Below are positions 27,104-37,600 of a DNA stretch of 64,000 bases, piece by piece. A program made the position numbers and the translations under genes. The stretch comes from an archaeon GW2011_AR5 (lineage in GTDB: Archaea; Aenigmatarchaeota; Aenigmatarchaeia; GW2011-AR5): assembly GCA_000806115.1 (NCBI GenBank), contig JWKQ01000001.1, positions 151,784-215,783 of the forward strand, in the 5' to 3' direction. The stretch's first letter is position 1. Every line of letters starts with the position of its first letter. The notes beneath the pieces were generated by a model. The model was given only the letters and a program-made list of their open reading frames with translations, was not told the DNA's origin and did not search any database.

Positions 27104-28123
27104 ATGAGGCGCCTTACCTACGGCGTTTTAACTGCGACACTGACTGCAAGCCTGTTCTCATGCTCGGAACAGCAAAAGAACATTGTCAGTCCCAGTCCTT
27201 CTTCCATTGACGCGTGCGCAAATATCGAAGGAATCCAGTCGGACGTGCCTCCGGGCGTCCAGGTAGAAGATGGTAATTGCGACTTATGCGCGAACCTTCC
27301 TGGATTCCAGCCTGTTGTTCCCGAAAGACATTCCAGAAATCCGGAAGCGTGGACATGCACGCCTGTTCCTGATACTCCGAAGCCAGTAGTAACAGTTGAA
27401 TTTTCCGGAGCCGGGGACATATACGACCAGGGCTCGCAAGCGTCGGAAACGACGGGAGCCCTTCTTCCTCCGGGCGGGCTTGTTTTCACTCTTGGCGACA
27501 ACGCGTATCCCGACGGAAGCGACAGGGATTTTGAAGGGTATGACAGGACGAGATGGGGCGCGAACAAGGGAAGGACAAGGCCGACAGCCGGCAACCATGA
27601 ATATCATACAAGAGATGCCGCAGTATACTTCAGGTATTTTGGGATCGCGCCGGACGGCTATTACGCGTTCATGCACGGCGACTGGCTGGTAATCGCGCTG
27701 AACACGAACGCAGAAGCGAATATTTCTTCAGAACTGTCATGGCTCGAGGGCATTCTTGCAGCATTCGGCGGGAAATGCGCCCTCGCTTACGGGCATCATC
27801 CTTGGCGCACATCGGGGCCGAACAGGGACATCGGACACATGGAGGCGTTCGCGGGCGTGCTGCAAAGGTACAAGGCTGAAATGCTCCTGAGCGGACACAA
27901 CCACAACTACGAGAGGTTTGAACAGGAAAACGGGCTTCTCCAGATAGTCGCGGGCACGGGCGGGCACAGGCAGCTGTATGATTTTCCCTTTCCCCAGCCG
28001 TCCAGTCGCGTCCGCATCCGCGAATACGGCATAGTAAAACTGAAACTGTCGACTAACGGATACCATGGGGAGTTCGTGACACAGGGCGGCGCGAGGGACA
28101 TGTTCGAGGGCTTGTGCCGCTAA
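27104..28123 (+). CDS. Secreted calcineurin-like/purple acid phosphatase-like metallophosphoesterase
   Basis: Lipobox-like LFSC; GDNAYPDG; AGNHEY; YGHHPW; SGHNHNYERF. Confidence 0.9.
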   Translation: MRRLTYGVLTATLTASLFSCSEQQKNIVSPSPSSIDACANIEGIQSDVPPGVQVEDGNCDLCANLPGFQPVVPERHSRNPEAWTCTPVPDTPKPVVTVEFSGAGDIYDQGSQASETTGALLPPGGLVFTLGDNAYPDGSDRDFEGYDRTRWGANKGRTRPTAGNHEYHTRDAAVYFRYFGIAPDGYYAFMHGDWLVIALNTNAEANISSELSWLEGILAAFGGKCALAYGHHPWRTSGPNRDIGHMEAFAGVLQRYKAEMLLSGHNHNYERFEQENGLLQIVAGTGGHRQLYDFPFPQPSSRVRIREYGIVKLKLSTNGYHGEFVTQGGARDMFEGLCR

Positions 28124-28176
28124 TTTCTCTGTTTTCTATATATGTATATTTAAATCTTGACATAAATAGAATACGA

Positions 28177-28491
28177 ATGCAGCAGCAAAGCGATCTCGTA
28201 TCTGCAAGACTGAGCCCAAAGGAGATGGAAGCGATAGAAATTCTTGTAGGGGAAGGGTTCTTTATGAATACTGCAGACTTCGTGAGAATGGCGGTAAGAG
28301 AAAAGCTGGAATCAATAAAGATAGTTGACGCCAGAAATCTGCCAAAAGAGAAGGCACAAAAGGAAATAATAGAATACCTGAAGGACAACAAAAAAGCTTA
28401 CCCAAGCGACATAGCCGATGCGCTGCAGCTTGACTTCGACCTTGTTTTGTCAATCGTAAAAGACATGATAAAGGAAGGACGGTTGAAATGA
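28177..28491 (+). CDS. RHH-type regulator with C-terminal winged-helix-like region
   Basis: SARLSPKEMEAIEILVGEGFFMNTADFVRMAVREKL; start trimmed to ATG 28177. Confidence 0.75.
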   Translation: MQQQSDLVSARLSPKEMEAIEILVGEGFFMNTADFVRMAVREKLESIKIVDARNLPKEKAQKEIIEYLKDNKKAYPSDIADALQLDFDLVLSIVKDMIKEGRLK

Positions 28492-28664
28492 TTCTGAGGA
28501 ACCTTGGCGACGAAGTTCAGGGGGAACAGATAATCTGCTTCTTTAGAAAACGCGACAGGGAAATTCTTTTCCCAATGACATCCGGACACAGAGGCTTGAG
28601 ACTTAGGATTCGCGGTCTGCCAGCAAGGGCTATAATAGAAAAGACCGTTGAATTCATAAAGTGA
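28488..28664 (+). CDS. Hypothetical 58-aa protein
   Basis: MILRNLGDEVQGEQIICFFRKRDREILFPMTSGHRGLRLRIRGLPARAIIEKTVEFIK; start overlaps the upstream stop. Confidence 0.5.
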   Translation: MILRNLGDEVQGEQIICFFRKRDREILFPMTSGHRGLRLRIRGLPARAIIEKTVEFIK

Positions 28665-28704
28665 TGTTTTTCACTACCTCAAAGTAATATAAATACCAAA
28701 TCTT

Positions 28705-28852
28705 TATATAGTGAGCCAAATAATTATAGATTGTAGGATATTTGACTCACAGATACAAGGAGAATCTTCGATTCTCCTGTACAGGTGAAGCAGAGCTTCA
28801 CCTTGTAGCTCACAAGGAAAATATCCAGATTGCTTCCTTGTAGAGCTATATA
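28705..28852. repeat. Modular hairpin element, copy B
   Basis: TATATAG...CTATATA outer repeat; inner hairpins AGGAGAATC/GATTCTCCT and AGGTGAAGC/GCTTCACCT; shared CACAGATA and CCAGATTGCTTCCTTGTAG. Confidence 0.7.
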
Positions 28853-28899
28853 TGGGGTAAGGACAAATAATTTCATAGGGAAGATATAACAGTGGTTTT

Positions 28900-29895
28900 A
28901 TGACATTCTACATACCGAAAGGCATGGACGAGCGCGTGGCAAAGCCGACAGACAGGGAAATCGCCAAATACGGCAGGCGCGAATTCTTATACGCCCTCGG
29001 GGCTCTTGGGGCATCAGCTGTAGCAGCGGGCTGCGGCGGAGGCGACGGCAATGGAAACGGCTGCTATACTCCTACGTGCCCGACACAGACTTATACGGTT
29101 GCAGGCTCCATACGCGGGACATATGACAATAAAATGGTTGCACCTGTTACGGTAAGGTTTGGCGACAAGTCTCAGGATTCTAACAGTGGGAATTACAGCT
29201 TAATCGTAAACGGCGGGGTATACAACCCGACAGTAAACGGGGGAGTAGTACAGCGCGTGCGCAATAATGTAAACATAGAAGGAAATACTCGCCTGGATTT
29301 GGATGCACTTGACAAGGGCGTCAATGTTAATCACTATCGGGAGATTGGGATGGGAATAGGCTCGCCTGGCGCATTAATGAATCAAAATGGCAGAAGCTAC
29401 AGATTACCTGATGGCGTGCAGCCGCGAGTAATTGTTGTAAGAGATGCAGGTGTAAATGCCGATCGCTATGCAGCAATTGACCAGGCACGTTCTGTTTTTG
29501 GAGAAATAACTAACGGTATCCTAAACAGTGTCAACATTGAATATGTTGATTCTGCAACATCTAACTTGCCGGATGGAGCCATTGTTGTTGATTTTAGATC
29601 CGGAACAATATTTCTTGCAGCCCCAACTAAAAGAAACGGATTTTATCTTGTAAATAGCATAGTTCATGCTTCCGATAGCAATTCTCTCGATTTCAATGTC
29701 TACAGAAATACAATGAAACATGAATTTTGTCATGCCATAGGTTTTGACCATGCCACAAACGATCAAAGTATTATGAACAGCGGTACAGTCCTAGCAAATA
29801 ATCGCATGCCATCACAGGATGACATAGACGCGGGCGTTTTGAAATACAAGCGCCTTGGCGGACACGAACTTGATGAGACGCAGGACAAGGACTAG
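28900..29895 (+). CDS. Tat-exported putative lipoprotein with zincin metalloprotease motif
   Basis: RREFLYALGALGASAVAAGC signal/lipobox; MKHEFCHAIGFDH (HExxHxxGxxH). Confidence 0.75.
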   Translation: MTFYIPKGMDERVAKPTDREIAKYGRREFLYALGALGASAVAAGCGGGDGNGNGCYTPTCPTQTYTVAGSIRGTYDNKMVAPVTVRFGDKSQDSNSGNYSLIVNGGVYNPTVNGGVVQRVRNNVNIEGNTRLDLDALDKGVNVNHYREIGMGIGSPGALMNQNGRSYRLPDGVQPRVIVVRDAGVNADRYAAIDQARSVFGEITNGILNSVNIEYVDSATSNLPDGAIVVDFRSGTIFLAAPTKRNGFYLVNSIVHASDSNSLDFNVYRNTMKHEFCHAIGFDHATNDQSIMNSGTVLANNRMPSQDDIDAGVLKYKRLGGHELDETQDKD

Positions 29896-29915
29896 TTTTC
29901 ACAACCTTTATTAAA

Positions 29916-30548
29916 TTGCCTTACAAATACATTACTATGGCTTCTGTCAGCAGTTCCATACAGGAGGCGCAGCGCGAGGAACACAGGAAGAAATGGACTT
30001 TTTTTGCCGTTGCGCTCATAGTTCTTGTTGTCGTTGCAGTTCTATTCTCAGCAAGCTTTCCTGCTTTAAATTCACCGCAGCAAGATACGCAAGCTCCATC
30101 GCAAACCGAACAAATCTCTTACGGTGACCCCGACAGGCTTTCCTATGGCTTGCCCCAATACAGCGCGCCTGGAGTAACCTTCAGCCTGCAGAAAGTAATG
30201 GGGGCCATGTGCACGAGCCGTGGAACTCTTCAGTGCCTTGAACCTGTGGCTGATTCTGTATTTGTTGAGAACAGCCGCACTGGCATATCGCGATACGAGA
30301 TGAACGTCCACTTTCTCCTGAAGGGTGCAGTGGACGCGACAAGCATCAGGCCTTCAGTTGAACTTGACGGAAATCCGTGCTCTTTTGTTGGCAGCAATCT
30401 CACGCTCTCTGCAGACCAAACCTCTGACAGGATTGACTTCCTTTGTCCAAGCGTTAACAGCACCGGCAGTTTCAACGGAAGCTGGAAAGCCACTTACATG
30501 GAGAACGGCGCTGAGAAGATGACTACCGGCGTTCTGAGGAGAACCTGA
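29916..30548 (+). CDS. Hypothetical membrane-anchored protein
   Basis: N-terminal TM FFAVALIVLVVVAVLFSASF. Confidence 0.7.
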   Translation: MPYKYITMASVSSSIQEAQREEHRKKWTFFAVALIVLVVVAVLFSASFPALNSPQQDTQAPSQTEQISYGDPDRLSYGLPQYSAPGVTFSLQKVMGAMCTSRGTLQCLEPVADSVFVENSRTGISRYEMNVHFLLKGAVDATSIRPSVELDGNPCSFVGSNLTLSADQTSDRIDFLCPSVNSTGSFNGSWKATYMENGAEKMTTGVLRRT

Positions 30549-30587
30549 TTCTGATTTTTATAGTGGCCGTGCCCTTAATATATTACA

Positions 30588-31028
30588 ATGCCAAAAAGGA
30601 AAAGAAATTCCGGTTTCAAAAAAACGTATTTTATACCTATTGTAGTTATTGCCACGATTATTCTTGCCTCGGCTGCCTATTTCTATCAGCCTTCTGCAGG
30701 CGGCATCGACGAGCTTCTCAATGAATTTCATCAGGCAGGCTCGGAAGGCAGCATAAAACATTATTTCCCTGACGCGCAGCTAATTCAGTCGGAACAGCGC
30801 AACAGGAGCTCGTTCAGGTATTACTACACAGAGGACGAGAACCGCACGATAATATTCAAGTATTATTACCTTGAAGGCGAGAACAAGACCGTAGTTGCCT
30901 GCGACAGGAACGTGACCATAGCCATATGTCCTGGAAAAACCAATTCACTGACAGCCGAGGATGTTGAGAGATGCATGGTTGCTGATTCCACAGCTTTCAG
31001 CCTGACAGGCAATGCAACTACGCCCTAG
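30588..31028 (+). CDS. Hypothetical membrane-anchored protein
   Basis: N-terminal TM YFIPIVVIATIILASAAYFY. Confidence 0.65.
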   Translation: MPKRKRNSGFKKTYFIPIVVIATIILASAAYFYQPSAGGIDELLNEFHQAGSEGSIKHYFPDAQLIQSEQRNRSSFRYYYTEDENRTIIFKYYYLEGENKTVVACDRNVTIAICPGKTNSLTAEDVERCMVADSTAFSLTGNATTP

Positions 31029-31034
31029 AAAGTA

Positions 31035-31508
31035 TATAGTGAATCCACAAAAGATTTTCGCGCAAGTGGGTTCACAGATACGAGGAGAATCGAAGATTCT
31101 CCTGTACAGGCGAAGCTTGCTTCACCTTGTAGTTCCCAAGGAAATGAAATGCTCCTAATAACCCGCACCTAACTCGAAGTTGAGCTTTGCTCAACTTGAG
31201 TCGCCGAAGGATTTCAAAGAAATCCTTCGTACGAAGGTGCGGGTTTCATGGGAGCACATGGTGAAACTTCGTTTCACCTGTGCAGAATGAGCTTTGCTCA
31301 TTCTTGCATGGCATCCAGAATGCATACAGAAAACAAAGTTTTCTGTATGCATCAGAAAGCTTCGCTTTCTGCTTGCATTGAGTTTCACAAGGATTTCAAA
31401 AAATCCTGTGCAGGAAAAGCTATGCTTTTCCTTGCATCACACGACTAAAGTCGTGTGTTTTCAATGCATTCTCGGATAATATGCCAATTGTTTCCTTGGA
31501 GAACTATA
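31035..31508. repeat. Modular hairpin element, copy C (expanded, about ten hairpins)
   Basis: TATAGT...ACTATA ends; hairpins GGAGAATCgaaGATTCTCC, AGTTGAGctttgCTCAACT, AAGGATTTCaaaGAAATCCTT, GTGAAACttcGTTTCAC, AATGAGctttGCTCATT, AGAAAACaaaGTTTTCT, AGAAAGCttcGCTTTCT, GGAAAAGCtatGCTTTTCC, ACACGACTaaAGTCGTGT. Confidence 0.75.
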
Positions 31509-31520
31509 ATCTTCCGATTA

Positions 31521-31619
31521 GGCTTTGTTGAAAAAGTGATGGACATCAGTTGATGTCCATCGATTTGGTAGGCTATCGACGCTAGACGCAGGTCGATAGC
31601 CGAATTTTTCAACAAAGTC
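31521..31619. mobile_element. 99-bp MITE-like element
   Basis: 15-bp terminal inverted repeats GGCTTTGTTGAAAAA / TTTTTCAACAAAGTC (14/15); flanked by direct repeat TTCCGATTA at 31512-31520 and 31620-31628; two internal hairpins. Confidence 0.8.
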
Positions 31620-31679
31620 TTCCGATTATAAAGGTATATATAACGCCCAAATCCATAAATCACAGGAGGGGCGTGTACT

Positions 31680-34600
31680 TTGAAGGCATTACCAAGAGTT
31701 TTACTGATATTTGCCATAGCTTTTGGTATGTTTGTTTCTGTTTCTTCTACCGGATACGGCCAGGGCTGGTGCGGTACCAATACTGACTGTGTTATAGAGA
31801 ATAGCGGCGCGAGCTGCGAAGTTGACCAAAGCCAGAATAATTGCGAAGCAGGCTATTCGCCAAAGGCACGGTCATATGGCGGCCCTTTTGCTTGCACTAA
31901 TGAGTGTAACTGCTGCCCAACGTCCAACTGGTGTAGCTGCGAATGCGAACAAACCGGATGCAATGACGATGGAACATGCCAGTGGGGACCTGAGAATCCC
32001 GGCAATTGCGGGGATTGCGGATGTCCCAGTGGTACTGTTTGGGATGGGAGTCAGTGCGCGACTCCGGAAGACCCCTGTGCTGGCGTGAGCTGCGGTGACG
32101 GAACTTGCACAGCCGGCTGTGAAGATGGCTGGTCGTGCCCTGACTATAACGGCGGGGATTGCGCCTGCAACCCCAAGGAAAGAACGTGCAACTACAACGG
32201 AGTTTTCGAGCACTATTATAACTGCAACGGACGGCAGATAATTGATGATTGCGAATTTGGCTGCTCCGGCGGCGCGTGCAATCCTGACCCGTGCGCCGGC
32301 GTTTCCTGCAGTAGTCCGCCCGGCGCATACTGCTCTGGTGCTACCCGATATTATTATAATTCTCCCGGAACCTGCTCAGGCGGCGACTGCAGCTATTCCA
32401 CATCCAGCCAGGCATGCAGCGCTCCGGGCGCTGACTGCTCCGGCTCTTCATCATGCACTTACACGGCAACCTGCTCCGGCGGAAGCTGCGGGAGTTCGCG
32501 AAGCTGTTCGCAGTGCCCGACACCCGGCAGCACCTGCTCCGGCTCTTCTTCATGTTCTTACTCACCAACCTGCTCCGGAGCGGGTTCTTGCGGTTCCTCG
32601 CAGAGCTGCTCACCATGTCCGACGCCCGGCGGTGACTGTTATGATGGTGACACGCGGCGCACTTATTCACCAACATGTTCAGGCGCCGGCAGCTGCGGAA
32701 CATCCCAGTCGCTGACCGACTGCACAGCCCCCGGTGCTGACTGCTATGACGGCGACACAAGAAGGACATATTCAGGATATTGTTCATCTGGCAGCTGCGG
32801 AACTTCCTCATCTCTGCAGGATTGCACAGCCCCAGGACCTGACTGCTACGACGGAGACACGCGAAGAACCTATTCAGGATATTGTTCATCTGGCAGCTGC
32901 GGAACATCCCAGTCGCTGACCGACTGCACAGCCTCCGGCCCGACTTGCATAGGCAACACGCGGCGGACTTATTCAGCCTACTGCTCAGGCGGCAGCTGCG
33001 GACAGAGCGCTTCTGACACAGCCTGTCCCACCTCGGGGTGTAGCGGCAGCTGGAGGCAGACTGGCGGCTGTTCTGGAGGCAGCTGCTATCTCAACAACGC
33101 CGAGAACTGCGACAACAGCGACGGCTGGTATGACACCAGCGGCTGCTACTCTGACTGCGAAGGCGGCTACGCCCGCACGTCGAAGAACCAGGAATACCGC
33201 AACTACGGCTGTTCATCCGGTGCATGCAGTTACAGCGTAACCGGCACCCAGAAAGTGCCGTGCAGCACCGGAACGTACTGTGCCAACAGCAACGGCTGGT
33301 ACGGCGGCGGCGAGAACGGCTGCGGTACATGGGACGACCCGACCTCATACTACAGAAGCTATTACTGCTCAGGCGGCTCCTGCGCGTACAGCAACACAGA
33401 CTCACGCGATTATGACGGCAGCGACGGCTGGACAGGAGGCGGAAATTCCGGTGGCTGCGGAACACGGGACGACCCGACAGCTTATCAGATAGACTACTAC
33501 GTGACAGCGAACACGCCAAACCAGAACAGCTGCACTGCCAATTCCAACGACTGCGACAGCAGCGACGGATGGTATAGCGGCGGAAATAACGGTGGATGCG
33601 GCGACGACCCGGCATCTGAAGACAGGGATTATTATGCAAGCGGCAGCTCTTGCACCTATGCCAGCTGCAACAGCCAGGACTGCGACTCGTCTGACATATG
33701 CGGAAACGTGTGCGAAGGAAACGTGATACGACAGTATCTTGATTCTTATGTCGTGTCCGGCACGAACACATGCACGTCATATTACGGCGCGGTTGTCGAG
33801 GATTGTTCCTCAAAGACAAGCAGCGACAGCGACGGAGACAACCCGCAGGCTCAGGGAACAGTCACGGACTACACCGGCTGCTCAGGCGGAAGCTGCAGCA
33901 CCTCTCCTGTCACGGACGCATGCACAAGCTCAACGCAGGTGAGGGAATATCTGGCAAGCGGCTCGAGCTACACAAGCTATGTGAAAAACTGCGAGGAGTA
34001 CGAGCCGTCAGCAACGTACTGCAGCGGCAACAACAGGATGCGCCGTGACTGGGGCTGCTCGTCGGGTGCGTGCAGCGATGCCGCAGCTACAGACACCGTT
34101 GTCGAAACCTGCGCTCTTGGCTGCAATCCGAACACTGGGCAATGCTATAATTCTCTATGTTCGCCCAACCCCTGCACCAGCCCGCCTGTGAGCTCATGCA
34201 GCGGCACCAGCACCGTTACATATCCCAACCCCGGCACGTGCACGCAATCTGGCGGGACTTACAGCTGCTCGTATCCGCCGACATACACTCAGTGCCCGCC
34301 AACAGGCTGTAGCGGAACCACGAGATATTACAGCGGAACCTGCTCAGGCGGCTCATGCACGTTCGGCAGCAGCGAGAACTGCGGCGCCATCGCCAGCAGC
34401 GACACTGACGGTAACAACGCACAGGCGCAGGGAAGGTGCACAGATTATGTGACATGCTCAGGCGGCTCCTGTACATCTACCACCACGGATGACGCGTGCC
34501 TTGATTCGAACTTGTTGAGGGAATATTATGCCAGCGGTGCCAGCTGCCCTACACAAGACTATGACTGCAGGAATTACAATTCATATTACTGCGCAGGCAG

Positions 34601-37600
34601 CAACAGGATGCAGCATGTCTGGGGATGCACAAGCTCTCCCGGCTACTGCGCGAACACGGCGGACGTCCTTGTCGAGAGCTGCGCATACGGATGCAGCAAC
34701 GGACAGTGCAATGCAAACCCGTGTTCGCCCAACCCCTGCACCAGTCCGCCGGCCAACTCATGCAGCAGCAACACAAGAACATATTATTCCAATCCCGGCA
34801 CCTGTACGGTAATCGGCAGCAGCTACAGCTGCTCGTATCCTCCGCAGACAGAGAACTGCCCGTCAACAGGATGCTCCGGCGAAACAAGGCAGACTGGCGG
34901 CTGCTCAGGCAGCTCATGCTACATGAACAACGTCCAGGACTGCAACTCGCTTAACGGATGTGTCAACAGCGGTGGCAGCTATCGTTCATGCAGCGGCTTG
35001 CAGGCGTGCGACGCGCAGAATCGGCTTTACAACGATTACACCTGCTCGGGCGGAGCGTGTTCTGTCGCCTCGTCCTCGTCTTCGTCCAGCTGCCCGATTG
35101 TATACTCTAACTGCGTTACATGCACGAAGAATGACAATGTCTGCATAGACAGCACGCTGCGCACTTACGCAGCCGCATCATGTTCGAGCGGAACCTGCGG
35201 AAGCAGCTACACTGAAAGCGCCTGCCCGTACGGCTGCAAATCTCAGGCAGGCGATGACGTGTGCCATTCGGACGCGTGCAGCCCCAATCCATGCACAAGC
35301 CCGTCTGACGATGTCTGTGCCAGCAGCAGCACGCTCACGACATACGCCGCGACAGGAAGCTGCACGAACAGCGGAACAGGCTCGGCTAACTGCGCCTACA
35401 CGCCGAGCAGCCAGGGCTGCACCTATGGCTGCCTCTCGCTCGGCGGGGACGACAGATGCGCTTCCAACACCGCGCCTACGCTCAGCAGCCTGTCGCTTTC
35501 GTCAACCTACGGCAACTATGCGGCAACAGGCCAGCCGGCTACTGTGACTTCGACGGGAAGCGACCCGAATAATGAGCAGGTGAGGCTGCGCTGCGGAAGC
35601 AGCAGCGGTGCCGCGGATTTCTGTACCAGCAGCTACACCGCATCAAATCCAAGCTGCACCTTCTACTCCCCATGGGGAGGTTCCGCCGACCAGATTGTAT
35701 ACTGCTTCATTGAAGATGCGCCCGGAGCGCGTTCGTCTGTGCTGCAAACCACGCTTTCAGCTGACAACTCAGCACCGGCTGTCAGTCTTTCCAGAAATCC
35801 GTCAGCCGGCCAGATACTGCCGGGCACTTCAACCACACTAACAGCGTCGTCTTCCGATACAAGGAGCGGCGTTTCAACTACATCCATAACAGTCGACAGT
35901 GCAACGGCAACCACATGCTCGGGCACTTCCTGTCAGCATACCTTCTCGCCGGCATATGGAAGACACACAGTCTCATCGAGCGCTACAGACAGGGTAGGGA
36001 ACATCGGGCAGTCGCCATCTGAAACTTTCATTGCTGACAACCCACCAGTTGTTGCCGGTCCGATTTCATATTCAGGCTCATGCAGGGAGGGCAGTACCAT
36101 AACCCTGCGCTGCAGCGCATCTGACACAAACCAGGCTTCGAACACGCTCGCCGTAAGGGTCTGGGCAGGCGAATGCACTGGTGACAACTGCTTCCCGACG
36201 CGCAGCTGGACTTATTTCAACGGTGGAACAATGAATTACCAGTCAGGCGACACATTTGCGAGGGACGTTACTATAACATCAGCGGATGGACGAGGCATAG
36301 CAGCCACCTGCCAGGCGACAGACGAGCTTGGCGTAACGTCGAACTGGGGAGACTCGTATCCGCTTTGCATAGTCAACCAGTGCCAGAACCCGCCTGTAGT
36401 CACAGTCGAATCAATAGTCCAGAACCCGTCAGGCCCGGGCACCGTGCAGGTAACGTTCAGCACAGACCGAGCGGTGCAAGGCGAACCGACCGTGCGCATC
36501 AAGCCCGGCTCGCAGCGCGGCGGCACCACAGAGATAACAGCCACCCAGGCATCAAAGCAAGGCAACAGATATGTTTATTCATTCACAGCACAGTCAAGTC
36601 ACCTCAGCGGAATCGCGGACATTTCTGTCAGCGGCAACTTCAATGACAGGGGCGTGAACTGCCAGTTCGGCAGGATATCGCAGATGACAATAGACACTGA
36701 CGCGCCGACAACCACCATCCTTTGCGACGGCACCCCGTGCAGCAGCTCAACAACCTATATTGGCAAGGCAAACATGGTGCTCAACTGCAACGACCCGACG
36801 ACAAGCTGCTCGCAGATTCAGTTCGGAGTTGGCGAGAGCCCGAACCCGCCATTGTCAGACACTTACACAGTCTCCCGCGACATAGTTCCGACTGCGAGAG
36901 GGCTCAACACCTTTACAGTCAGCTACCGCTCAACAGATGCAGTGGGCAATGTGGAACAAACAAAAACACAAACCGTGCGCATATACGCCCCGCCCTGCGC
37001 CAATGCAGGAAACTGCAGACCCGACTGCAGCGACTGCGGCGGATACGCGCAGGAGGAAGTCAAGGTGGGTGTGGTGCATGAAAGGCCCACAGTGCTCAGG
37101 GGCGACACGCTTAACTCGCGCATGTACTGCTTCCTGAGAAACGCACAGACAAAAGCGAAAACCCGTGAGTGCGACATCAACCCGGCTTCATTAAAGATTA
37201 CAGTTGACAAGAACGACCCGAACCCGTCAAACAGGAAGGATTACTTCAGATGGTACTATCCCGGATACGATTATCCGCGATACACAGCCAATTATGATGT
37301 TTCAAGGGTTTCTGCTTTCCTCGGCGAAAGGCAGGACAACACGCAAAACCACCCCCAGACGATAGACAACATACCTTACACGTTCGCCAAACACTGGAGA
37401 TTCCCGATATGGACAAGCGAATTCCAGTCGGAAATCTGTGTGGAAGGCGGCGACCAGACATCAGGCTTAATTGGCGAGGGCTGCGATGATTATACCGTGA
37501 CAGATTCGGAAATTTTATTGGATGTTTCGTTCCCGGACCTCGGGGTGACTGTTCCGAGAACTACGGACGGGCAGAACGAGGCGAACTTCACAAAAACCAT

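Noticed and set aside
31035-31508. CRISPR array hypothesis for the hairpin-rich region
   Set aside because: Hairpins differ from one another and there are no identical direct repeats with regular unique spacers; no cas genes in the window.
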